From assembly GCA_017998715.1 (NCBI GenBank), contig JAGOCP010000007.1, positions 1 through 33,844 on the forward strand: a DNA stretch of 33,844 nt. The letters are read 5' to 3'. The stretch is from Thermoanaerobaculia bacterium. Lineage in GTDB: Bacteria > Acidobacteriota > Thermoanaerobaculia > Multivoradales > JAGPDF01. How positions within the stretch are numbered: position 1 is the first letter of the stretch; every line of letters starts with the position of its first letter. Both the position numbers and the translations under genes were made by a program. Shown in pieces: positions 24,179 through 33,844 of this stretch. The notes under the pieces are model-generated. The model saw nothing but the letters and a program-made list of their open reading frames with translations. It had not been told where the DNA came from and made no database searches.

Positions 24179-25429
24179 ATGGCGCAGGATCTGAAGGATC
24201 AGCTCGCTTCCCTCAAGATCGACCGCAGCGGCGACGCCGCCGCCGAAGGCGGTCGTGGCAAGAAATGGATCTGGGTCATTTTCGCCCTGATCGCGCTCGG
24301 CTCCGTCGGGGGGTTCTTCCTGCGGCCGCGCGCGACGCCGGTGAAGACCGCGCTTGCCGCCGAAGCGGCCTCCGGCTCCGGTCCGGCGGCGGTCCTCAAC
24401 GCCTCCGGCTACGTCACCGCGCGCCGCCAGGCGACCGTGTCGTCGAAGATCACCGGCAAGGTGGCCGAGATCCTCGTCGAAGAGGGAATGAAGGTCGACG
24501 AGGGCCAGGTGCTCGCGCGCCTCGATGATCGCCAGGCGCGGCTCGAGCTCGACCTCGCCCAGGCGCAGCTCGGGGCCGCGGAGAAGGCGCTCGCCGAGAC
24601 CGAAGCCAACCTCGCCCTGGCGAAGAAGGACCTCGAGCGCAACCGGCAGTTGACCGCCGGCGGCGTCTCGTCACAGGCGGCGCTCGACACCGCCGAGGCC
24701 CAGGCGACGAGCCTCGAGGCGCGCCTCGCACGCCAGCGCGGCGACGCCGAGGTGACGCGAAGGAACGTCGCGATCCTCCGCCAGCTGCTCGACGACACCA
24801 TCATCCGCGCGCCGTTCGCCGGCGTCGCGATCACGAAGGACGCCCAGCCGGGCGAGATGGTCTCGCCGGTCTCGGCCGGCGGCGGCTTCACCCGCACCGG
24901 CATCTCGACCATCGTCGACATGGCGTCGCTCGAGATCGAGGTCGATGTCAACGAGTCGTACCTGCAGCGCGTCACTTCCGGACAGAAAGTGCGGGCGACG
25001 CTCGATGCCTATCCGGAAGCGCCGTTCCCGGCCCACCTGATCACGGTGATTCCGGCCGCCGACCGTGACAAGGCGACGGTGAAGGTGCGGATCGGCTTTG
25101 ACCAGCTCGATTCGCGCATCTTGCCGGACATGGCGGTGAAGGTCACTTTCCTCGCCGATACGCCAGCGGCCGGGGCGGCGGAGGCCGCCGGCGGCGGCAG
25201 CCGCGCGGTGCGTGTTCCGCGCTCGGCGCTGCGCGACGACGCGAGCGGCAAGATCGTTTTCGTCGTCGGCCCGGAGGGCGAGCTCGAGCGGCGGGCGGTG
25301 AGCGTCGTCCTGGGTACCGGCGATATGGCGGAGGTGACCGCGGGTCTCCACGCCGGAGAGAGAGTCGTGATCGAGGGACCGGAGACGCTTGCCGCCGGCG
25401 ATCGCGTGCGGGAGATGAAATCGGAATAG
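24179..25429 (+). CDS. HlyD/MacA-type periplasmic adaptor of ABC efflux system
   Basis: The 416-residue product has a cytoplasmic N-terminus, one membrane segment (about 30-48, WIWVIFALIALGSVGGFFL), and a membrane-fusion-protein body. SGYVTARRQATVSSKITGKV and VEEGMKVDEGQVLARLDD form the lipoyl-like half. A long Ala/Glu/Arg coiled coil (about 120-215) follows, then IRAPFAGVAITKDAQPGEMVSP (second lipoyl half, in part) and the beta-barrel. GGAGG lies 7 nt before the ATG. It opens a four-gene operon with an ATPase and two permeases, so it should link the inner-membrane ABC complex to an outer-membrane channel. No TolC homologue is present here. The substrate is unknown. Confidence 0.93.
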   Translation: MAQDLKDQLASLKIDRSGDAAAEGGRGKKWIWVIFALIALGSVGGFFLRPRATPVKTALAAEAASGSGPAAVLNASGYVTARRQATVSSKITGKVAEILVEEGMKVDEGQVLARLDDRQARLELDLAQAQLGAAEKALAETEANLALAKKDLERNRQLTAGGVSSQAALDTAEAQATSLEARLARQRGDAEVTRRNVAILRQLLDDTIIRAPFAGVAITKDAQPGEMVSPVSAGGGFTRTGISTIVDMASLEIEVDVNESYLQRVTSGQKVRATLDAYPEAPFPAHLITVIPAADRDKATVKVRIGFDQLDSRILPDMAVKVTFLADTPAAGAAEAAGGGSRAVRVPRSALRDDASGKIVFVVGPEGELERRAVSVVLGTGDMAEVTAGLHAGERVVIEGPETLAAGDRVREMKSE

Positions 25430-25481
25430 GCGCCTGGCGCCTCGTTCAATTTGTTCAGTCGGACTTCGCAAGGGAGAGAAC

Positions 25482-26168
25482 ATGGAAACCCTGGTCAACG
25501 TGCGCGGTGTGAGGAAGACCTTCGTCCGCGGCAACGAGAAGATCGAAGTGCTCGACGGGCTCGACATGTCCGTCGCCAAGGGTGAGTTCCTCGCCCTCAT
25601 GGGGCCGTCGGGCTCCGGCAAGTCGACGCTCCTCAACCTGATCGGCGGCCTCGATCGCCCGACCGCGGGCGTCGTCGAGGTGGGCGGCGTGCGCATCGAC
25701 GAGCTCTCCGAAGGCAAGCTCGCCGCCTGGCGCGCGAGCCACATCGGCTTCGTCTTCCAGATGTACAACCTCCTTCCGGCGTTGACCGCCGAGCGGAACG
25801 TCGAGCTGCCGCTGCTGCTCACGAAGCTGGGCAGCGCGGCACGCAAGAAGAGCGTCGCCACCGCCCTCTCCGTCGTCGGGCTCGCCGACCGCATGAAGCA
25901 CTATCCGCGGCAGCTCTCCGGCGGCCAGGAGCAGCGCGTCGGTATCGCCCGCGCCATCGTCACTGACCCGACGCTGCTGCTGTGCGACGAGCCGACCGGC
26001 GACCTCGACCGGAAGAGTGGCGACGAGATCCTCAACCTCCTGCAGGCGTTGAACCGCGAGCAGGGCAAGACCATCATCATGGTCACCCACGACCCGCACG
26101 CCGCCGAACGCGCGACGCGCACGCTCCACCTCGAGAAGGGACAGCTCGTGCGCGAGGTCGCGGCATGA
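25482..26168 (+). CDS. ABC transporter ATPase, MacB/LolD type
   Basis: The 228-residue protein has all ABC motifs: Walker A GPSGSGKST, Q-loop VFQMYNLLPALTA, signature LSGGQEQRVGIARA, Walker B LLLCDEPTGDLD, and H-loop MVTHDPHA. Its length and the NLLPALTA/ERNVELPLLL segment place it with MacB/LolD/FtsE-like ATPases that drive mechanotransmission transporters. A GGGAGAG stretch precedes ATG 25482. Its stop overlaps the next start as ATGA (26165-26168), so ATPase and permease synthesis should be coupled. It likely powers the two FtsX-like permeases downstream. Confidence 0.97.
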   Translation: METLVNVRGVRKTFVRGNEKIEVLDGLDMSVAKGEFLALMGPSGSGKSTLLNLIGGLDRPTAGVVEVGGVRIDELSEGKLAAWRASHIGFVFQMYNLLPALTAERNVELPLLLTKLGSAARKKSVATALSVVGLADRMKHYPRQLSGGQEQRVGIARAIVTDPTLLLCDEPTGDLDRKSGDEILNLLQALNREQGKTIIMVTHDPHAAERATRTLHLEKGQLVREVAA

Positions 26169-27328
26169 ACAAGTACCTGCCGCTGCTGTTCAGCAACCTG
26201 CGGCGCAAGCGCCTGCGGACGCTGTTCACCCTGCTGTCGATTGGGATCGCCTTCGTGCTCTTCGCCTATCTGGTTGCGATCCGCGCCGCGTTCGCCTTCG
26301 GCATCGACGTGGCGGGGCAGGACCGGCTGATGTCGATCAACAAGATCAGCATCATCCAGCCGTTCCCGATCGCCTACCTCGAGAAGATCCGCCAGGTCCC
26401 GGGGGTGAAGGAAGTGACCCATGCGAGCTGGTTCGGCGCGATCTACCAGGATGCGTCCAAGGGCTTCCAGGGCGTCTCCCAGTTCCCGGTCGTGCCCGAG
26501 GAGTACCTGGCGATGTATCCCGAGTTCCAGCTCTCCGAGGCCGAGAAGAAGGCCTGGGCCGAGGACCGCCAGGGGGTTGTCGTCGGCAAGACGACCGCCG
26601 ACCGGCTGGGCTGGAAGATCGGCGACCGCATCCCGCTGCAGGCGGCCTGGGCGAAGGAAGACGGCTCGCGCACCTGGGAGTTCAATATCCGCGGCATCTA
26701 CACCGCCGCCGACAAGGCGGTCGACACGACGCAGTTCCTCTTCCGCTACGACTACTTCGACGAGGCCCGTCGTGGCGGCAAGGGGCAGGTGGGCTGGTTC
26801 ATCACGCGTGTCGGCGATCCGAAGGATTCGGCGAACGTCGCCCAGCGCATCGATGCGCTGTTCGAGAACTCGACCGCCGAAAGCTCGACCTCGACCGAGA
26901 AGGCGTTCATGCAGTCGTTCGCCAAGCAGATGGGCGACATCGGCGCGATCATCACCGGCATTCTGTCGGCGGTCTTCTTCACCATGCTGCTGGTCGCCGG
27001 CAACACCATGGCGCAGTCGGTGCGCGAGCGCACCAACGAGCTCGCGGTGCTGAAGACGCTGGGCTTCAACGGCGGCCAGGTGCTCGCCCTGGTGCTCGCG
27101 GAGTCCTGCCTCGTCGCCTTTCTCGGCGGCGGGATCGGCTTCGCGCTCGGTGCCTTCCTCGTTTCGTTGGGCGACCCGACGAACGGGGCGCTGCCCATCT
27201 TCTACATTCCGACCCAGCAGATCGTGCTCGGCGTCGTTCTGATCCTCGTCCTCGGACTGGTGACCGGCGCCCTGCCGGCCCTCCAGGCGCGGCGGCTGCG
27301 GATCGTCGAAGCTTTGCGGAGGGCTTGA
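26165..27328 (+). CDS. MacB/FtsX-type ABC permease, first
   Basis: ATG 26165 overlaps the ATPase stop; the frame continues upstream only as a shadow. The 387-residue product has one N-terminal membrane segment (about 20-40), a periplasmic MacB-like core (about 45-255), and three C-terminal segments (about 261-282, 305-335, 350-380). It ends in the FtsX pattern PALQARRLRIVEALRR. VRERTNELAVLKTLGF is the coupling motif that meets the ATPase. It probably pairs with the next permease to form a heterodimer, as in LolC/LolE, but the adaptor gene argues for MacAB-like export rather than lipoprotein release. Confidence 0.94.
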   Translation: MNKYLPLLFSNLRRKRLRTLFTLLSIGIAFVLFAYLVAIRAAFAFGIDVAGQDRLMSINKISIIQPFPIAYLEKIRQVPGVKEVTHASWFGAIYQDASKGFQGVSQFPVVPEEYLAMYPEFQLSEAEKKAWAEDRQGVVVGKTTADRLGWKIGDRIPLQAAWAKEDGSRTWEFNIRGIYTAADKAVDTTQFLFRYDYFDEARRGGKGQVGWFITRVGDPKDSANVAQRIDALFENSTAESSTSTEKAFMQSFAKQMGDIGAIITGILSAVFFTMLLVAGNTMAQSVRERTNELAVLKTLGFNGGQVLALVLAESCLVAFLGGGIGFALGAFLVSLGDPTNGALPIFYIPTQQIVLGVVLILVLGLVTGALPALQARRLRIVEALRRA

Positions 27329-27330
27329 GC

Positions 27331-28521
27331 GTGAGCAATGCATTTTCCCAGATGGCCGTCGTCACGGCGCTCAACCTGCGCACTATCGGCGAGCGCCGCG
27401 GCGCTTCGCTCGCCACCGTCTTCGGCGTCGCCGGGGTGGTCGCGGTCTTCGTCGGCGTGCTGTCGATCGGCGAGGGTTTCCGCGCCACCATGAGCTCCGG
27501 CGGGCGCGAAGACGTCGCCATGATCATGCGCTCGGGCAACGACTCGGAGATGATGTCCGGTCTCGGCCGCGAGGACACCGACATCGTCAAGCAGGCTCCG
27601 GGCGTCGCGCGCGACGCCCAGGGGCCGATCGCCTCGGCCGAGCTTTTCGTCGTGATCAACGTTCCGAAGCGCTCGACCGGCACGGATGCCAACGTCCCGC
27701 TGCGCGGCGTGCAGGCCAAGGCGCTCGAAGTCCGCGGCACCCTGAAGATCGTCGAGGGGCGGATGTTCGAGCCCGGACGCAACGAGGTGATCGTCGGGCG
27801 CGCCGCGCAACGCGAGTTCCGCGGTCTCGACCTCGGCACGACCAATCGCTGGGGGCAGAACGACTGGACGGTCGTCGGCATCTTCGAAGACGGCGGCTCG
27901 GTTGTCGAGTCGGAGATCTGGAGCGACGTGGCGGTGTTGCAGCCGGCCTACAACCGGGGCAACTTCTTCCAGTCGGTGCGGGCGAAGCTCACCTCGAAGG
28001 AGGAATTCCAGACCTTCAAGGACGCGATCACCACCGATCCGCGGCTGGACGTGCAGGTCGACACGGAGCGCGACTATTTCGCCGGCCAGTCGAAGGGCCT
28101 GACGGCGATCATCACCGGCCTGGGGACGATCATCGCGGTGCTGATGGGTTTCGGCGCGGTATTCGGCGCCCTCAATACGATGTATTCGGCGGTCTCGGCG
28201 CGCACGCGCGAGATCGCGACCCTGCGCGCGATCGGCTTCCGCAGCGCGCCGGTGGTGGTCTCGGTGCTCGCCGAGTCGCTGGTGCTGTCGCTCGTCGGCG
28301 GCGTCCTCGGCGCCATCGCGGCCTACTTCGGCTTCGATGGCTTCCAGGCGGCGACGCTCAACTGGCAAAGCTTCTCGCAGGTCGCCTTCAAGTTCGCGGT
28401 GACGCCGAAGCTGCTCGCCATCGGGATCAGCTACGCCATGATCATGGGCCTCATTGGAGGCCTGTTTCCGGCGATCCGTGCGGCCCGCCTGCCGGTGACC
28501 GCGGCGTTGCGCGAGGCGTAG
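27331..28521 (+). CDS. MacB/FtsX-type ABC permease, second
   Basis: GTG 27331 was chosen because GGAGG lies 8 nt upstream; a TTG at 27325 is open but only 2 nt from that site. The gap to the previous stop is 2 nt. The 396-residue product has a membrane segment at about 25-46, a periplasmic core, and three C-terminal segments (IIAVLMGFGAVFGALNTM, SVLAESLVLSLVGGVLGAI, ISYAMIMGLIGGLFPAI). It includes the coupling motif TREIATLRAIGF and ends AARLPVTAALREA. It is a distant paralogue of the upstream permease and should complete the transporter. Confidence 0.94.
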   Translation: MSNAFSQMAVVTALNLRTIGERRGASLATVFGVAGVVAVFVGVLSIGEGFRATMSSGGREDVAMIMRSGNDSEMMSGLGREDTDIVKQAPGVARDAQGPIASAELFVVINVPKRSTGTDANVPLRGVQAKALEVRGTLKIVEGRMFEPGRNEVIVGRAAQREFRGLDLGTTNRWGQNDWTVVGIFEDGGSVVESEIWSDVAVLQPAYNRGNFFQSVRAKLTSKEEFQTFKDAITTDPRLDVQVDTERDYFAGQSKGLTAIITGLGTIIAVLMGFGAVFGALNTMYSAVSARTREIATLRAIGFRSAPVVVSVLAESLVLSLVGGVLGAIAAYFGFDGFQAATLNWQSFSQVAFKFAVTPKLLAIGISYAMIMGLIGGLFPAIRAARLPVTAALREA

Positions 28522-28524
28522 AGT

Positions 28525-28564
28525 CCAGCGTCGCTGGGGCCGGAGCCGCCTCGCCACTGGCGAG
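28525..28564 (+). terminator. Two small hairpins after the ABC operon
   Basis: CCAGC-GTC-GCTGG (28525-28537) and CTCGCC-ACT-GGCGAG (28550-28564) lie just after the last permease stop. Neither has a T tract, so termination is only a possibility. The rest of the gap to 28761 holds no gene that I can see; TATAGC near 28720 could be a -10 for the kinase, but no matching -35 is visible. Confidence 0.35.
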
Positions 28565-28761
28565 ATCGCCGGCGGAGAGTCTGAGGCGGATCGTTCGGGT
28601 GAGAGTCCCGCGGCGGCAGCGGGGGTGGTGACGAACCTCCGGTCAGCTTGACGTACCGCGGCCGGAATGGGCACGCGGCATGCCGGGAGTGGATCTCGCG
28701 GCGACGAACCGGACTCGGTATAGCCTAGCCGGACAAGCCTCCGCGAGGCTCTGCACCCTAA

Positions 28762-31518
<2,757 letters not shown>

Positions 31519-31599
31519 GAACTGTCGAAACGGCTCGCTGGCCCACGCCAGCCGGCGCTCGAAAAGGCCTGGGATACCATTCGCAGGCTCTTTCAGGGG

Positions 31600-32181
31600 A
31601 TGCAATCGATGGAGTCGGCCGTCGAAGCGATCACGCAGTGGCTCGCCGCATCGCGCCGCGGCGACGAAGCGGCACGCGAGCGGCTGCTGTCGGCCGTCTA
31701 CTCGGAGTTGAAGCGCTCGGCGCATCGGGAGCTGGCGCGCTTTCGCGGCTTCGAGACCCTGGACACCACGGCTGTCGTGCACGAGGTCTTCCTGCGCCTG
31801 CTTGCGGGCCAACGCCTCGAGTTCGACAACCGGATCCACCTGCTGTCGGTGGCGGCGGTGGCGATACGCCGGCTGCTCATCGACCGGGCGCGAGAGCGTT
31901 CCGCCGCGAAGCGCGGCGGCGGTGTCCGCCCGGTGGGGCTCGACGCCGCCGCCGAGCTCGCGGCCGATCGCGCGAGCGAACAGCTGCTGGCGGTCGAAGC
32001 GGCGCTCGAGCGGCTCTCCGGACTCGATCCGCGCCTGGCACAGGTGGTCGAGTTGCGGTTCTTCGGCGGGCTGACCGAGCCCGAGGTCGCCGCCGCTCTC
32101 GCGGTCTCGGAACGCACCGCGCGCCGCGACTGGACCAAGGCGCGGGCCTTTCTCCACCGCGAGCTCGCGGCGCCCTCCTAG
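31600..32181 (+). CDS. ECF-type RNA polymerase sigma factor
   Basis: The 193-residue protein starts with an ITQWLAASRRGDEAARERLLSAVY-like region 2.1 (in two parts), followed by LKRSAHRELAR and DTTAVVHEVFLRLL (region 2). LLSVAAVAIRRLLIDRARERSAAKRGG follows. Region 4 is LERLSGLDPRLAQVVELRFFGGLTEPEVAAALAVSERTARRDWTKARAFLHREL in segments, containing the HTH. This is the Sigma70_ECF group often paired with Ser/Thr kinases. No anti-sigma gene is nearby, so control may come from the upstream kinase. ATG 31609 is an alternative start, with AGGGG 9-10 nt upstream. Its gene converges on the delta-60 gene at 32237. Confidence 0.93.
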   Translation: MQSMESAVEAITQWLAASRRGDEAARERLLSAVYSELKRSAHRELARFRGFETLDTTAVVHEVFLRLLAGQRLEFDNRIHLLSVAAVAIRRLLIDRARERSAAKRGGGVRPVGLDAAAELAADRASEQLLAVEAALERLSGLDPRLAQVVELRFFGGLTEPEVAAALAVSERTARRDWTKARAFLHRELAAPS

Positions 32182-32236
32182 CAGGCTGCTGAGAAACGGT
32201 TGATTCCAGCGATTGGCCCGCCTCGAGCCGTTTCCA

Positions 32237-33628
32237 CTACCAGCCCAGCCAGGCCCCGGTGTTTCCCGCTTCGAAGCCGTCGCCGAAGATCTGGTGCATC
32301 CAGTAGCGGGCCACGATGTTGTAGTCGTCCGCTCCGACAATGGAGGCGCCTCCGATGTGGAGCATCCCGCCCGAGAATGCCAAGGCTCTGGGGATCTGGG
32401 AGTCGGGGTTGGGCACTGCGTCGTCGAAGTACACGAACCCGTCGCCGTTGAATCCGGTGTCGAGGGCACCAGAGCCGGTGAGCGCCCCGATCCATCCCGG
32501 CCGGGTAAAATAGTAGATGTGGTTCGAAGGGGGCCCTGCGACGGCGATGCCCAAGATTTCGCCGCGGGAGTCCGCCGGCGCGTATCTGCCGCCGCTTCCG
32601 AACGACCCCGGAACCTCGTCGAGTGTGCCGTTCGGCAACAGGCGGGCGATGGCCGAGCGGAAGTGGTCGTCGGAGTCCTCGGCCCTTCCGCCGACGACGA
32701 TGCGCCCGCGGGCGTCGAGCGCCACCGAGTAGGCGTCTTCATACCCACCGCCGAGATCGAAAGCGACACGGGAACGGCCGTTCCCGCTCAAGTTGTCGGA
32801 GAAGGTGGGATCGAACGTGCCGTCCGGCAGCAGGCGGACGATCGTGAAGTCCTGGTCGTTGACCGCGAACTCGACGGAGCCCGCGAGGACGATCTTGCCG
32901 TCGGACTGCACCAAGACGGCGTAAGCGCAGTCGTAGTTGCTGCCGCCCAGATCGAGACCGAAGATCCGGATGCCGTCGCCGTCGAAGGTGCTGTCGAGAA
33001 TGCCTGCCGTGGTGTAGCGCAGGACGAAGATGTCCGAGCCGGCGGAACTGTCCGTCCAGTAGCAGCCGGCGACGACGATCTTGTCGTCGGGAGCGATGGC
33101 GACGGCGTAGCTCCGGGCGTCCCCGACGAAGTTGGTGTTGTCCTTGCCGTTGGCCGAGAAAGAGGGGTCGGGTACGAGCGAAGTCGTGTACCGCGCGATC
33201 GCTGCCTGAACGCTGTTGCCGGGGATGGCCGAATCGGTCGAGGAGCCCACCTGAATGACCTTGCCGTCGCGCTGTATGGCCGTCGCGTAGACCTGGTCGA
33301 AGAGGCTCCCGCCGAGATCGAAGTGGATCGTGAACTCGGCCGCGTAGGTGCCATTCGAAGTGAAATTCATTCCCTGAAAGTCCAGGTCGGGAACGTAAGC
33401 GCCCGCGCCGAGCGAGCAGAAGCCGGTCGGTCCGCAGGCCATGGCCAGCGGAAACTCGTAGACGTTGCGATCCAGCTCGGGTGACCGGGCGACGCCGCCG
33501 ACCCCGTAGCGGAGATCCAGGTCGCCGTCTGCAGGGAGCGCGAAGGAGGCGCCGGCGAGGTCCCCGATTCCCAGAAGGACGGCAAGACACACGAGGCGAA
33601 GGGCGGACAGCGAGGGGCGAGAAAGCAT
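32237..33628 (-). CDS. Secreted delta-60-repeat protein with variant C-terminal tag
   Basis: ATG 33628 has AAGGAG about 9-11 nt upstream; the open frame to 33811 is spurious extension over the next copy. The 463-residue product has a signal peptide (ALRLVCLAVLLGIGDLAGASFA). Repeats of the delta-60 type follow: LDSTFDGDGIRIF with SDGKIVLAGS, FDPTFSDNLSGNGRSRVAF with ARGRIVVGGR, PDPSFSANGKDNTNF with PDDKIVVAGC, and ALDTGFNGDGFVYF. Such repeats form beta-propeller-like secreted domains. It ends HQIFGDGFEAGNTGAWLGW, a variant tag that has lost the SAxxP ending. The 3' end is nearly identical to that of the next gene (33708). Function is unknown. Confidence 0.9.
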   Translation of the reverse strand: MLSRPSLSALRLVCLAVLLGIGDLAGASFALPADGDLDLRYGVGGVARSPELDRNVYEFPLAMACGPTGFCSLGAGAYVPDLDFQGMNFTSNGTYAAEFTIHFDLGGSLFDQVYATAIQRDGKVIQVGSSTDSAIPGNSVQAAIARYTTSLVPDPSFSANGKDNTNFVGDARSYAVAIAPDDKIVVAGCYWTDSSAGSDIFVLRYTTAGILDSTFDGDGIRIFGLDLGGSNYDCAYAVLVQSDGKIVLAGSVEFAVNDQDFTIVRLLPDGTFDPTFSDNLSGNGRSRVAFDLGGGYEDAYSVALDARGRIVVGGRAEDSDDHFRSAIARLLPNGTLDEVPGSFGSGGRYAPADSRGEILGIAVAGPPSNHIYYFTRPGWIGALTGSGALDTGFNGDGFVYFDDAVPNPDSQIPRALAFSGGMLHIGGASIVGADDYNIVARYWMHQIFGDGFEAGNTGAWLGW

Positions 33629-33707
33629 GGCGGTGGATCTCCTTGCCCCTCCATTCGGAATCGGGCGCAGGATCCGGCCATGCTCGGCGGAAAGACGGGG
33701 GACGGCC

Positions 33708-33844
33708 CTACCAGCCCAGCCAGGCCCCGGTGTTTCCCGCTTCGAAGCCGTCGCCGAAGATCTGATGCATCCAGTACCGGGCCACGATGTTGTAGTCGTC
33801 CGCTCCGACAATGGAGGCGCCTCCGACGTGGAGCACCCCGCCTG
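33708..33844 (-). CDS. 3' end of a second delta-60-repeat gene, cut by window edge
   Basis: The stop (TAG, complementary to 33708-33710) and the preceding 45 codons match 32237-32373 with only about six base differences. They encode the same ending, including GADDYNIVARYWMHQIFGDGFE and the variant tag GNTGAWLGW. The gene reads leftward and lies 79 nt upstream of the start of the previous copy, so this is a tandem array. The start and most of the gene lie beyond the right edge. Confidence 0.85.
   Translation of the reverse strand, partial: GGVLHVGGASIVGADDYNIVARYWMHQIFGDGFEAGNTGAWLGW

Noticed and set aside
32182-32200. AGCAGGCTGCTGAGAAAC as an insertion-sequence end
   Set aside because: It resembles transposon-end sequences by eye, but there is no transposase, partner repeat or target duplication nearby.
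32193-32234. Inverted repeat GAAACGG/CCGTTTC between the ECF and delta-60 genes as a terminator
   Set aside because: The arms are only 7 bp with a 28-nt gap and no T tract, so it is too weak to call.

Overview
This window is GC-rich chromosomal DNA with about 30 genes. The gene types suggest an Acidobacteriota-like or similar environmental Gram-negative lineage: two Hanks-type kinases with C-terminal TPR-like regions, an ECF sigma factor, a MacB-type ABC system, an OmpA-fused phosphate-binding protein, and many secreted FG-GAP, VCBS and delta-60 proteins. The lineage is inferred from gene style; there is no rRNA or other marker gene here.

Layout. Positions 1-3604 hold a truncated secreted delta-60-like gene and a receptor kinase, both on the minus strand. 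Positions 3742-12802 are dominated by secreted proteins: a seven-repeat FG-GAP protein, three paralogues with two DUF1554-like domains each, and a small secreted protein. Between them lie a PstS/OmpA fusion and two orphan ribbon-helix-helix antitoxin genes. A higBA toxin-antitoxin pair (12929-13535), two secreted proteins of unknown function, and queD and queE (7-deazaguanine synthesis) follow. Next come two overlapping VCBS/FG-GAP paralogues (16412-20796) and a D-aminoacylase-like amidohydrolase. A complete IS4-family insertion sequence (22698-24022) has split a 26-bp inverted repeat. The right third holds a four-gene adaptor/ATPase/permease/permease operon, a kinase followed by an ECF sigma factor, and two tandem delta-60 genes, the second cut by the window edge.

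The main signal is a short C-terminal motif, roughly DGFExGxTxxWSAxxP. It ends nine genes (eight complete and one partial) from five unrelated domain families. Every complete one has an N-terminal signal peptide. A decayed copy of the motif lies in an intergenic region. The motif has no hydrophobic helix or basic cluster, so it does not look like PEP-CTERM, LPXTG or GlyGly-CTERM. It may be an export, sorting or processing tag, but no dedicated processing enzyme is recognisable here.

A second pattern is that all three antitoxin or toxin transcription units have a sigma70-like promoter whose -10 box ends exactly 7 nt before the likely start codon. This suggests leaderless mRNAs and fixes shorter starts than the longest open frames. 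No stretch over 300 bases lacks a gene or mobile element; the larger gaps (8264-8533, 22590-22839, 28522-28761) are described in the entries.
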